Of a stretch of 64,000 bases of DNA, positions 32,537 to 44,005 are shown one piece after another. The notes under the pieces are model-generated. The model did no database searches. It was not told the DNA's origin and saw only the letters and a program-made list of their open reading frames with translations. The stretch spans positions 2,542,001 through 2,606,000 of the forward strand of contig NC_089430.1 in the NCBI RefSeq assembly GCF_026210795.1, read 5' to 3'. The position numbers and the translations under genes were made by a program. This stretch comes from Rhizophagus irregularis. Its lineage: Eukaryota > Glomeromycota > Glomeromycetes > Glomerales > Glomeraceae. The first letter of the stretch is position 1. The number at the start of each line of letters is the position of its first letter.

Positions 32537-35500
32537 TATATTAAAGCAAGAAAATAGTTCAAAAAATGAAAGTTGGAAAAATTAATCTATAGGTAGGTGC
32601 GAGGTTCAATGATCTACATAAAAAGCGTATGTGATTTTCTTGTTCTACAACAATTTTTTTTTATATTTTTTATTAAAAAACCTGTTGAGTTTCAAAATTA
32701 CATATTGAGACAAATATATTTTTAAATATACCCTTCCCCACCGAAAATTATCACGAAGTGATCAAAGTGACGAATTCACAAAGAGATAAATGAAATAGTT
32801 TTATAGTTCTATACAGTATCAAAAAAAAATTCATTCGACTAGAATATCGTAGTAACGTGACTATTGTTGAACGTGATAATCAGTCCTCTTTTCAATCGCG
32901 TTATAGGAAAACCCCCCGAAACAGATCTTGAAAGACAGAAACAACACCACCTCCCGCAATTTCTAGACCTTTACCTCGTCTCCAATATCGGTCCCACCCT
33001 TAACTTCAAAGAGTTTCCGGACCTGTATCCTTATTGGAACAATGAAGTTGCGGAGGTTGAGGTTGCCCACAGACATTTTAATAACACAATTCTCTCAAAT
33101 GACAATTTTATGTATGAATGAATTATCTCATCGCATCGTATTTATCTGCCAGCTGCTAGGATAATGGTCTGCCGGGTAAATAAATATTGATTTAACTAAC
33201 TTGAATCATTCATTTTTCAGATACATATCAAGAAAACAATCAAAATAAACAAAAATAAGTGCGCCGAACTCGCAATTTCTTCCGGGAAACCTTGTTTTGA
33301 TAATAGATAGGTCGCATTAAGATGGTTCACAACATGGTTACTGTCAGGATCATGGAATTACTAACCATTTTTTCCTAAAGCTAAAAATTAGATATAAATC
33401 TTTACGGATAAAGTGCCTTATGAATTATTGGATCATACAGTTTCAAGCAGGTTAAATATGAGGTCATTGCAGGAAATCGAGAAAGAAAAATTCATTTCTA
33501 TTATGCATCATTTGACAAACTGTGTTCATATTGCCATGAAGAACTTCATTTTTATGTTAATACATAAAAAGTTCTCCTTGATGATGATCCAGACCAATAA
33601 TGTTATAAGGGTTTCGCCACGAATGCCAAAGACACGATCACAGTTGAACAGATAAGAATGGCAAAGCTTTGATTCGAAGTTAAATGTACAGTATGAGGAA
33701 ACTTTGGAATTGGAAATTTATTTAGTAAGCTCACTGGTACCATGCGTAGCCAAATTTTTTTTTTCCGAGTATAGTTTACTTATTACGAAGTTTCTTTGTG
33801 ACTACTAGAGCACCAGCAAAGAAGGTAATTCTATGAAACAACCAAACTTAAGAAAAATGCAGCTTTATGGTTGGCTCGTATTTTTTGATACTACAACATT
33901 TAATAGTACACGGATGTTAAATGATGAGTTGGGTGCGTGCTAGATTTAGGAAACGATTGGTAATTAAGATATGAAAATCTACATACAAGCAGTAGTTATG
34001 GGTGTGGAATTTGAATTAATAGTCATAAATGGCGCCCAGGGAACTCTCCTGAAGACGCTGCTTGATGAAGCCTTATTATGTAACATAACTATGCTAATTT
34101 GCTAATTGGTTGACTAACTATAGCTATAGGCCGTTCTCAAGCATCTCCTTCAGATCAGATAGTGATGTCATTGCGTTCAAGTATCACAATCAATAACGAG
34201 ATCAATAAAATTATAAGCTCAAGCATAGTTTGACATTAAGCAACAGATTTTTTTATTTTTTTTTATAATAATGATAACTTGGGTAATTCTTGCATAATAA
34301 TAATTTTCTATATTAAAAAATCTTGCTCATTTTTATACTAATAGTAAATTAAATTTAAATGATAATTGAGCGTTTTATCTCAATTTTAATATCAATGAAG
34401 ATCATTGAAGAAAAAAGTGGTTTTTTAGCTCATCAAAATGGGACATTTTTTGACCAATCAGATCACTATCAAAAGAACCCCCATAGTTGATCAATTCAAT
34501 CCATATATACAGTACTAGTAAAAATGATCGATTTTTCAGCCTAATATGGATATTAATTTTGCACGGGTAAACTGTAATTCGATGAGGCTAGTATAACTTC
34601 TTTTTTATCTAAATTCAACTTTATAGCTAAAAATGTGAATTGGAAAAATGGTCCAATTTTGGTTTTTTATCAACTTCAACAAAAGGCGCTCTCTTTTTTT
34701 TTTTGAAAAAAGTGACGTTACAGATGTAAAAAACCACATGAAATCGGTTTTAAATTTCAGAGCCATTTTACTTTATTCCGATTTTTACTGCCAGCCAAAT
34801 TTCTTTATTTTTTTTGCAATTTCGGGATATATCGTAAACATTCATATAACACTAATTGAATGAAAATCAAATATGGGGAACAAATTTTAAATTTGGTTAG
34901 ATCAAAAAGGTTAAGATTTACTGAATTCGGTATAAGCTTTTTTAAAAAAAGCCCCAATTCATTTTCGGATGTCTTGCAGGCAATCTTATTAGTATTTCGG
35001 AAAATTTATAATTATAAAGTAGGTCATGAGTGATATTCCGTTCCGTTCCGATTGGATAATGAAGAGCATACGGTATTTATCCGTTCCGGCCCGTTCCGAT
35101 ATAGAATTTTTTTTTCACATGGCGGACAATTACGGATAACACAACAGCTATACATTACATAAGCAATCCCGCCCCGGAAAAATAATTGTCGATCAATTCT
35201 AATTCACAAAAAAAAAAAAAAAAATGTGTGAGAAAAAAAAATCGGATGATAGACCAAAGTTGGGCGAACAAAAAAAAATTGTTCTTGTTTCAGGGAGTTT
35301 TCATTAATGGCAAAATTAATTGAGCGGTTTTCCAATCCAATGCTCCGCCGAACTTTTCCGATAATCATACAAATAGCTTATGCATTTTACTTTTATAGTA
35401 GCTATTTATATTACGTCTATCTTATTATACTTGCCACTTGGCGACTAGTTGATATAACATAATATTTTGTCATTCCAGTTCTAGTTTAAATAATTATCAT

Positions 35501-35543
35501 TCGAGTAAACGCGGGCGGTTTAGATAAAATATATTTTATAACC
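32537..35543. other. 3-kb intergenic region upstream of PCK1 and VPS24, with coding remnants
   Basis: No intact gene was found. An 85-codon open frame at 32864-33121 has distinctly higher GC than its surroundings and no recognised motif; it may be a remnant of a transferred or repeated gene. A broken coding stretch lies at 33490-33669 (separate entry). At 35035-35095 there is a cluster of CCGTTCC blocks. The part nearest 35543 should be the PCK1 promoter and contains a GCGGGCGG block at about 35511, which is unusual for this AT-rich DNA. Confidence 0.45.
33490..33669 (+). pseudogene. Broken coding remnant with a CxxC motif
   Basis: One frame reads as protein-like sequence (DKLCSYCHEELHFYVNT, then KVLLDDDPDQ, then CYKGFATNAKDTITVEQIRM) but is interrupted by TAA at 33565 and 33598 before a TGA at 33670. 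Each internal TAA could be a C-to-T change from CAA. The source family is not recognised; a zinc-binding protein is possible from the CxxC. No intact copy is present in the window. Confidence 0.4.
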
Positions 35544-37566
35544 ATGAATTCTTTACGCCGTCTTGTATATAAACATCAAGTTTCAACTCGACTTATTAAT
35601 GCTTCTGCTTCAAAAAGATTTACTACAGCTAATTACTCAAAGTCTTACAAATTCAAAACCAATAATAACTTTGATAATTTTAAGTCGATAAAAGTCAATA
35701 ATCATTCTTCCTATAATTTATTAAAAGAGCTTGCTTTAAAAAGCACTGTTAGTAAACCTTTTTCTTCAACAAGCACAATGCTTCATACAAGAGTCGAAGA
35801 AGAACTTCACGAAAATGCTCATATCGATTATGACCGTGTAGATATTCAATGGAATCCTTCAGTTGCACAATTATATGAGGATGCTTTAAAATATGAAACT
35901 GGTTCTGCAATTTCTTCAACTGGGGCTTTGGTAACAGCGTCTGGTATTAAAACTGGTCGTTCTCCAAAAGATAAACGCATTGTTGACGAACCTGGTTCAA
36001 CTAATGATATCTGGGTTAGTATAGATTCCACCAGAGACTTGAGCTTAACATTTACATCGCGTTAAAAAATATTGTGTACTAATAAATATGATTAATAGTG
36101 GGGACCTGTTAACACTAAGTTACCAGAACATGTTTTCCTTATCAATCGTGAACGCGCTGTTGATTATTTGAATACTCGTTCACGTATTTATGTTTTTGAT
36201 GGTTTTGCCGGATGGGATCCGAAATATCGCATCAAGGTTCGTGTCGTTTCAGCTCGCGCCTACCACTCCCTATTCATGCGAAATATGTTAATAAGACCTA
36301 CTCCGCAAGAACTTGAAACTTATGGGTCTCCTGATTTCACTATTTATAATGCTGGTGCTTTTCCAGCAAATCGTTACACAACTGGTATGACTTCAACTAC
36401 TTCAGTTTCCATCAATTTCCATATGAACGAAATGGTAATCCTTGGTACTGAATATGCTGGTGAAATGAAAAAAGGAGTGTAAGTGAAAGAATTTTTAGAA
36501 TCCATGAATTATATTCGTCATTACTGCAATTAAATTTTAATTTTCGCCTTTTCTCCTTAATAGCTTCACTGTAATGCATTATTTGATGCCTGTTAAGCAT
36601 AACGTTTTATCATTACATTCATCTGCAAATGAAGGTTCAAATGGAGATGTTTCAATTTTCTTTGGTCTTTCCGGTACCGGAAAGACTACGCTCTCCGCTG
36701 ATCCAAAACGCTTCTTGATTGGTGATGATGAGCATTGTTGGTCAGATCACGGTATCTTTAATATTGAAGGGGGTTGTTACGCCAAATGTATTAATTTATC
36801 TTCCGAAAAAGAGCCAGAAATTTTCAATGCTATCCGTTTTGGTTCGGTCTTGGAAAATGTTGTATACGATTCACATACCAGAGTCGTGAATTATGACGAT
36901 TCTTCACTTACGGAAAACACTCGATGTGCCTACCCAATCGAGTATATTCCGAATGCAAAAATACCGTGTATTTCATCAGATCATCCAAAGAATATCATTT
37001 TATTGACATGTGACGCCTACGGAGTTCTCCCACCAGTATCAAAATTATCTTCATCACAAGCTATGTATCATTTTATTTCCGGTTATACCGCAAAGATTGC
37101 GGGTACTGAAGAGGGAGTGACAGAACCAGAGGCTACCTTCTCCGCATGTTTTGGACAACCTTTCCTTGTATTACATCCTTATCGATATGCTAAAATGTTG
37201 GCAGACAAAATGGAGCATCATAAAGCTGATGCTTGGTTAATTAATACGGGATGGAACGGGGGAGCATATGGTGTAGGAGAGCGTATTAAACTTAAATATT
37301 CTCGAGCTATCATTGATGCTATTCATTCCGGTGAATTAACTAAAGCAGAATATGAAAATTACGATGTCTTTAATCTTCAAATTCCAAAATCATGTTCCGG
37401 AGTTCCAACAGATATTTTGAATCCTTCAAAAACTTGGAAAGGTCCTCAAGAAACTTTCACTAAAACCCGAGATTCGTTAGCTGCGAGATTTGTTGAAAAT
37501 TTCAAATTATATCAAGAACAAACCGATTCAGAAGTTGTTCATTCTGGTCCAATTCTTCCAAAATAG
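35544..37566 (+). CDS. PCK1: Phosphoenolpyruvate carboxykinase (ATP)
   Basis: Three exons: 35544-36014, 36099-36478, 36564-37566, giving 617 aa. The enzyme converts oxaloacetate and ATP to phosphoenolpyruvate, CO2 and ADP, the committed step of gluconeogenesis. Visible motifs are [14 protein letters not shown] (substrate-binding Arg), DIWWGPVN across the first intron, [20 protein letters not shown], the P-loop GLSGTGKTT (about 318-326), the metal-site [10 protein letters not shown] and the adenine-binding [10 protein letters not shown] region. An N-terminal extension of about 80 residues precedes the conserved core; it is rich in Arg/Ser/Thr and lacks acids, unlike yeast Pck1 (549 aa). A Met at residue 79 could start a shorter, standard form. 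Exon junctions fall inside conserved motifs and keep phase. Confidence 0.96.
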
Positions 37567-38192
37567 CTTTTTCGAAAACATAAAATAGGTTAGGAATACA
37601 AATAATTTTTTTTAACCTTTTATACATTTATTGGAATCTAAACTAATTTTTTGTTTGGGTCAATTTGTTAATTTAAATTGTTATGTGTAATAAAAAGAGT
37701 TGGAAATGCCCAAATTTTCATTTCAAAATTCTGAATTACCAAATTGTTAAACATGCTTCTCTGCATTAAACCAATGGAAAGTTTTGAACCTATAAATCCT
37801 AATATTTAGCGTGTATCTTTAAACTCTCGAAACACGTGACTCGAAATTTAAATTTGAATATGAAAAGTAAAAAGTGATATTCTTATATACTAGAAAGTAA
37901 TTATATAGAAATTTAACATAAATTATTATATAATTTTTATATTCTTACATTTTAATATTTTGATATTTTTAATTTTGACTAATATTTTCAAACTTTAACC
38001 TTTTAATAACTGATTTCAATTTCCACAATTATTACCAATTACTAATATTTCTCACTTTTCTATTTTTTTTATAACTTGCTTTTCTGGATCAAATTTATAT
38101 TTTACATCAATATTTTTTTTTATTATTATTCATTTCACTTTATATAAATTTTATTTATTTAGATATTATAGAGTATAATAACCAATTTTTCT
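37567..38192. other. PCK1 3' flank
   Basis: Contains the PCK1 3' UTR and AT-rich DNA. AACACGTGACTCG at about 37831 is an E-box-like site without an obvious target gene. The last nine bases (38184-38192) are the left target duplication of the next element. Confidence 0.45.
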
Positions 38193-39303
38193 ATAATGGT
38201 GTAGTTAGCCGAAAAATTCAGCCAAGGCGCAGTAAATTTTCGGCTAACAACACCTAGCTGAAAAAAATTCATGTTGATTTTGAATAATTTATTGATTCAA
38301 CATCTACTATTTTCAGCTGAATATTTTCAGCTAAATACACTTTTTTTAAATAATAGTGTAGTTAGCCGAAATATCCAAATAGCAGTCATTGCTCATGTAA
38401 CCTCCTAATTCACTTTATTATGGCAATAGCACCCTCTTCAAATATATAATACATTTGCAAAGTTTAAAATCAATTTAAACTTGTTTAATTGGCTAAATTA
38501 ATGATTTTTGAATCCATAATTCTGGCCGAAATTTTCTTACTTCTGGCTTAAAATTGGTTAAATTGCATCGTACATATACAAAATAATCTTCAAACTAAAT
38601 ATAGAATATATAACTTCTTGTCAGTCTCTAAGTGTTTTTTAAAATATTTTTTCAAATGTTTTGTATATTAAAAATAAAAAATAATGCAAAAAACTTATAA
38701 TTTGTCAAAGATAGTGAATAATATAAGACTTTAAATTAAAACAAAAAATATTTTAAAAAAATAAAATAATGTATGTATATTTTCAAATACAATTCAAATC
38801 CCTTAAAAAAACTTTCCTTTTTTATTTTATTTGTATAATTGTATTGTTATAGTTTTAATGGTTAAATAGACTATTCATTAATTTAAAGAACAATTAAATA
38901 TTAAAAATATTTCTTTTTTACAATTAAATTACTAAAATCTAATATTGAGGTATGATTGGACAGAAATAAATAAGTTAAAATAACAAATATTTTGTAGTTT
39001 TATTTAATAAAAAATAATAATGCACTGTCCAAAAATAAGTATAGTAATGTTATGTACTTCTTGTTTTCTATAATAAATAAAATTTTGTCATTATTTCATA
39101 TTGATTGCTATTTGGATATTTCGGCTAACTATACTATTATTTAAAAAAAGTGTATTTAGCCGAAAATATTCAGCTGAAAATAGTTAGATGTTGAACCAAT
39201 AAAATATTCTAAATCAACATGAATTTTTTTTCGGCTGGATGTTGTTAGCTTTAAAAATTTACCTGCTTTGCTTGCTTGAATTTTCGGCTAACTACACCAT
39301 TAT
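38193..39303. mobile_element. 1.1-kb Mutator-like element with about 195-bp inverted arms
   Basis: The arms 38193-38388 and 39102-39303 are inverted copies, ending ATAATGGTGTAGTTAGCCGA outward on both sides, with scattered mismatches. The 9-bp direct repeat AATTTTTCT flanks the element (38184-38192 and 39304-39312). Long arms and a 9-bp duplication are typical of Mutator-like elements. Each arm contains GTGTAGTTAGCCGAAA-type blocks twice plus an inverted copy, so the arms are composite. The 710-bp centre is AT-rich without coding. It must be mobilised in trans. Confidence 0.87.
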
Positions 39304-39312
39304 AATTTTTCT

Positions 39313-40130
39313 TATATTTTTGATAATATTTCTTATTTTTTATTGTAATCATAATTTACATTTTTTTTTGAAAATTTGGGCAAAATTATATAATTACATA
39401 AAATTTACAAGTATGTTAAATTATCCAGGTTAAATCACTCTAGTTAAAATTAGTCTTATACTTTTTTATATTATATCTGTTTTTTAAAATCCATCATTAG
39501 CCAGTTTTAAATAGACATATAAAGTATTGAAAAATACCATATGTTGTTTAATGCTAAAAAAGATAGGAAAATGAACTCTTTATCAATCAACACTACTTAA
39601 AAATATCAAAAAATGCATGAAATAACATTCATTTAAATGTAAAATTATACATATATAGTAAATAATGATAGTTTAAAAACATGTATATAATGCATAAAAA
39701 TGCATATATCAATATTAAAAACACATATAGCAATAGTGTTTTTAGTTATCATATGATAATTAACTTTAATTGTAGTATTAATTTATTATTTTTTTTTTTT
39801 GCTAACTGCAGTGTATTTGAAACTTTATTAGAATAAAAGTAAATTGAAATACAAGCACGAAATATACAATAATTCTAAACTAATTTATTAAGTTCTAAAC
39901 CACTCATCATCCTTTTACAAAGACCTCGCGTGATACACTGTCAAACGGATATTTTGCTATGAAATTACTTTTTGCCTTTACGTATGTATGTGATAACTAG
40001 AGAGAACAAATTCCCTCTTCTCAGTTTCAGCAGAAAAGCCCATAAGACCTATTACGAAACAGAAAACAAAAAAAAAGGACTTTAACAAAAAAAAACAGGA
40101 TAAAAAAAAGGGTTAATATATAAAATATGG
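39313..40130. other. AT-rich intergenic DNA, nothing recognised
   Basis: Mostly AT-rich sequence between the Mutator-like element and the decayed gene. GC rises from about 39900, which may already be part of the decayed locus. Confidence 0.45.
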
Positions 40131-40139
40131 TAGCAAGCA

Positions 40140-41930
40140 CTCCTATTCATCCCTAAAACTTCATATTTGACCTAGTCTTCCCGTCAGTTGGCCAGTGATC
40201 TTAGCAAGGTCCAAATTTCAGCTATAATTGTAAGTTTATCCTTGCTGTTGAAGCCCTTATTATTCTAAGTGGATTGCTTCATTTTTCTATTAGACTTCCC
40301 TTCTTATTCTGTTGTTCTGCAAAACATTCAGAGTTTTCTCTTAGTTCTACTTCTAAGTAAAGTCCGTCTTCTTTGGTGGTCTATTTCTAATCTAATTCAA
40401 GGTGAACAAGAAATATCTAGTCCAAACACTTTTAAATTCTTAGAAGGTGAAATCTGTATTAAGAGTTTTATCCAAACTCATCCAAGTGTTGAAATACACA
40501 ATCAACTTCCTTTGCCCACAATCTTGAATAATCTTAAAAACTAAAGCACCATCCAGTTATGATAGCATTAATTGAGTTAAACAATATTGTTAGTAACAGA
40601 TTTCAGTACATCCATCACAATAGCCTGAAATCTTTCACGCTTTTTGCATTGCTTCAAAGACCAGGACGTAGAGAACCATTTGACAGGCATTCCTCTGAAC
40701 AGAGCAGTTTATACTCCATCATTCCAATTGTGCAAAGCTCACTCATTAAAGTTGATAGACATAGTCACAGTTACATACTTCTTTTGCGTCTTGATTTTAA
40801 ACGCAATTACTTGACCCCATTTCCTTAGGTTTGTAAGGATATCGAGTTGCAGCATGGTGGAGAGGATATTGTAAATAACTATCTCATTAGTCACTATCTT
40901 ATCTTATCTTATGGTACGTATCTGGTCGATGACAGTTAAAATTATTTTCTCTGGTGTAAGAATGCCGCTTACTTATAATAAAGGTCACCATAAAAAATTG
41001 GCCTTTTACTAATAGTTTTTACCTTACTTTTTTCTTAAATTCTATTGGTTAATTAACTAAAAAGGAAAAAAATCATAACAATATAATATAAAATTTTATA
41101 GTAGGATCTGCAAAGAATTTTATATATGATTTTTACCTTAAGCCTGGAGGTGACCTATCTTATAATAAGTAAGCAGGATTCTGGTGTAAGCTTGGACTTC
41201 TTAATCTTCTACTGCTATGATTTCTCTTTTGTACTACTCTTCTTAAAAGTCTGTTGAGTGTTCCATTTATCGGCCTTAGAGGATGGTGGAGGTCAAGTCG
41301 GAAGTTGAACGGAAGCTAGAACCAAGGAACTTATAATTGAAACTTCGATGTATATCACGCGCTTTTTTCCTCTTGGAGTATATGGCTAAGCTTGTACATT
41401 CAATTTTGTTTATGTCACAGGGGTACACCTGGTGATTGGTGTTTAGGCTCCTCTAAAATTTCTATTTCCATCAAGTGATTATCCAGCTGTGCCAGTACTT
41501 AATTGGATGATGTTGTTGTTATTTGTTGAGCACATGATTCCTTTTGCAATTATTTCATAAAGTTATTCGCAGCCTCATAGAAGAGGGTATGCCAAAAGTT
41601 TTTGAAGGTGTAGAAAAGAAATAAGAGCTCATCGTAGTTATCACTAACACCAAGTTGTTCAAGTTTTTCACTGAAAGGAGATTCAAGTTCTAATAAATGC
41701 TTATGTATTTTGAAATTTATTTCTTCCAAGGTTTAAGACAAACCAGTTGCATTAGTCAAACGATAAATTTCAAGTGTTCTTTTGAATAAGAGGTAAAACT
41801 CCTTGTCGCCAAAGAGGTTGAATAAAGACTTGACGTCCTGTATATCTAGTTGTACTTTAGGTTCATATTTTTTATGTACTTTTATCAAAAATACGTTGCT
41901 GAAAATTTGTTAAAAAAATAGTTCATGCGA
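40140..41930 (-). pseudogene. Decayed minus-strand gene, split by a MITE
   Basis: GC content is higher than in the flanks, and the minus strand shows protein-like segments with stops and shifts between them. At 41551-41888 one frame reads VQLDIQDVKSLFNLFGDKEF ... then, after a single TAA near 41734, LEEINFKIHKHLLELESPF ... and ends in TAA. At 40750-40875 it reads ILTNLRKWGQVIAFKIKTQK, and at about 40600-40710 RGMPVKWFSTSWSLKQCKK. The family is not identified; the lower segments recall a nucleic-acid-binding repeat-family protein, which is a guess. The 220-bp MITE at 40961-41180 interrupts it. The apparent plus-strand ORFs at 40269-40828 are shadows of this locus. Confidence 0.55.
40961..41180. 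mobile_element. 220-bp MITE with 10-bp target duplication
   Basis: The ends AATGCCGCTTACTTATAATA and AATCCTGCTTACTTATTATA (inverted) match at 17 of 20 positions, with GGTGACC/GGTCACC blocks further in. The direct repeat CTGGTGTAAG flanks it at 40951-40960 and 41181-41190 (11 bp with the preceding T). The duplication size suggests a Mutator-like or related transposase. The internal sequence has an inverted, diverged relative at 43566-43760. Confidence 0.85.
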
Positions 41931-42202
41931 TCAGCAGAAAGAGTTTCCCGTATTAATTTATTAACATATATATTATTTATTATTAATATATTTAAAATTT
42001 TATTAATTGTAAAATATTGTAAATTTATTTATAAATACAGTACAATACAAATACATTATCTAATGTAAAATTGTTAAATTGTTTAAAAATTAATTCTTTT
42101 TATTATAATTAGATTGTTAAGTGATCAATGTACTAAATTTCTGTTAACATAGTACTCTAGTAATATAATTATAATAAGGTGAGGTTTTAAATAAAAAAAA
42201 TA

Positions 42203-43163
42203 CAGTCAACTCCCTCTATAGTCACTCCCGTTATAGTCACATTCTACTATATAGTCACACCAGTTGAATGTTCAAAACACTTTATTATTAAAATCTATCC
42301 TATATAGTCACAATCTATCTATAGTCACTATCACACCTATCCTCAAAAATCTTATATTAAAAAGAACCGTTTATAATCACAGTTATATAAAGAATATATT
42401 AAATAACTTGGCATCTAATAATCGTACAAAGATGTATCATAGCTTGTTAGAATCGTCTCACTGAGACGAATCGAATGGTGGTAGTTTTATCCTTTTCCGA
42501 TCACTGGCTGACGAGTTATTCAACAAAATGTTAAACGTCGGCATTATAATATTTCTTGATTTACGTTTACTGCACCATTTAACATTTTGCTAGATTTCTC
42601 GGTACCTAGTGATTATAAAAAGACGATTTATAGCTCGTTGGAATCGCCTCATCGAGACGAATCGAATGGTGGTAAGCTCATCTCTCTGTGATCAATATTG
42701 ACGGAGTTATTACTTAAAAACTATTTAATATTTTTTAATTTCGGAAATTGATCTAGTGATTGGATTTCGATGTATCTTATACCATTAGATTCGTCTCATC
42801 AAGACGAATCGAATGGTAGTAAGATCGTCTTTCTAGGATCAATATTGGAAGAGTTATTACACAAAAACCATTAATATTTTTTTAATTTCGGAAATTAATC
42901 TAGTGATTGGATTTCGACGTATTTTATACCATTAGAACCGTCTCATCAAGACGAATCGAATGGCGGTAAGATCATCTCTCTACGATTAATATTGGCGAAG
43001 TTACGATACAATAAAGTTTTAAGTATAATTCTGGCTAAAATTATGTTAATTTTTGGCCGGAATTATGATATACAAATATAAGAAATTTTTTATATAGTCA
43101 CATCTCTTTATAATCACCAAATATGGACTGTCCCAAATGTGTGACTATAAAGAGAGTTGACTG
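42203..43163. mobile_element. 961-bp TA-flanked DNA transposon, copy 2
   Basis: Same length and orientation as the copy at 4423-5383, with TA on each side (42201-42202, 43164-43165). I counted four substitutions and no indels over 961 bp (42540, 42615, 42849, 42966 in this copy), about 99.6% identity. The different flanks show independent insertions rather than a segmental duplication. The four internal hairpin units are retained. Confidence 0.9.
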
Positions 43164-43226
43164 TAATTACAAATTTTTATAAGATTTACTAGTAAAATTG
43201 TTGATTTTTGGGCTATATAAAACTTT

Positions 43227-43497
43227 ATGAATTTTCAATAAAATTCAGTCAAAATTTTTTTATTTGAAAGCCAATTAATTGTAGTTTTCTTGTATTAAAA
43301 AATAAAGAAAATTTTTCTAAAATTTTAAAGAGTTGACCTATTGCTAAAAAAAAGTGAGAATTTCATAATTTTTTGCAATGAGAAAATTTTTTTATATTTA
43401 TAATTAATTATATTTATTTATTTTGATACATAAAAACTATCTACGATCAACTTTCAAATAAAAAAATTCTGACTGAATTTTATTAAAAATTCGTAAA
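43227..43497. repeat. Inverted repeat pair, possible MITE
   Basis: The arm 43227-43270 (AATAAAATTCAGTCA core, then a T-rich run and ATTTGAAAG) is repeated inverted at 43451-43497 with few mismatches, and weaker matching continues outward on both sides to about 43188 and 43535. No target duplication was identified, so the ends are uncertain. Confidence 0.55.
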
Positions 43498-43565
43498 TTT
43501 ATATGCAATGTGAAAATTGCTATGTAAATTTTGTCAAATCCGGTAATTTATTGTAGGGGAGTGTA

Positions 43566-43760
43566 TTAAGATAGGTTACCTATTGCTTAAGGTAAGGTTT
43601 ACATATAAACTCTTTAAAGATCCTACTATAAAAGGAAATTTTATATTACATTATTATGATTTTTTTTCTTTTTAATTAATTAACCAATAGAATTTAAGCA
43701 AATTCTGAAGTAAGATTTCATATAAAAGTAAAATTTTTACTGATAACATCAGGAAGTCAC
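43566..43760. mobile_element. Diverged relative of the 220-bp MITE, opposite orientation
   Basis: The stretch from AAGATAGGTTACC through GATCCTACTATAAAA, TTAATTAACCAATAGAATTTAAG and on to AAGTAAG aligns with the reverse complement of 40980-41175, with substitutions and small indels. The right end is not recognisable and no target duplication is seen, so this is an older copy. Confidence 0.6.
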
Positions 43761-44005
43761 AGGAAAAATGTTCATTCAATGTATATTAGTCTTTTCAATG
43801 TATATCAAAAAACCTATATATATTGGACTATTCGTCAAACATCACAATGTACATTTATGTGATGTTCATTAAAAATTATTGTAGTACATTAACAATAAAC
43901 ATTCGATTTGCATTATCTCATTTTATTTTAATTTTTATTGTATGCTATACATAAACTATATAAACAAATATATGTATAAAAAGCAACTTTTTGGTCATAC
44001 ATTTA

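Noticed and set aside
40269-40828. Two plus-strand ORFs of about 90 codons as possible genes
   Set aside because: The minus strand of the same DNA shows protein-like fragments, and the plus-strand translations have no domain character; they are read as shadows of a decayed minus-strand gene.
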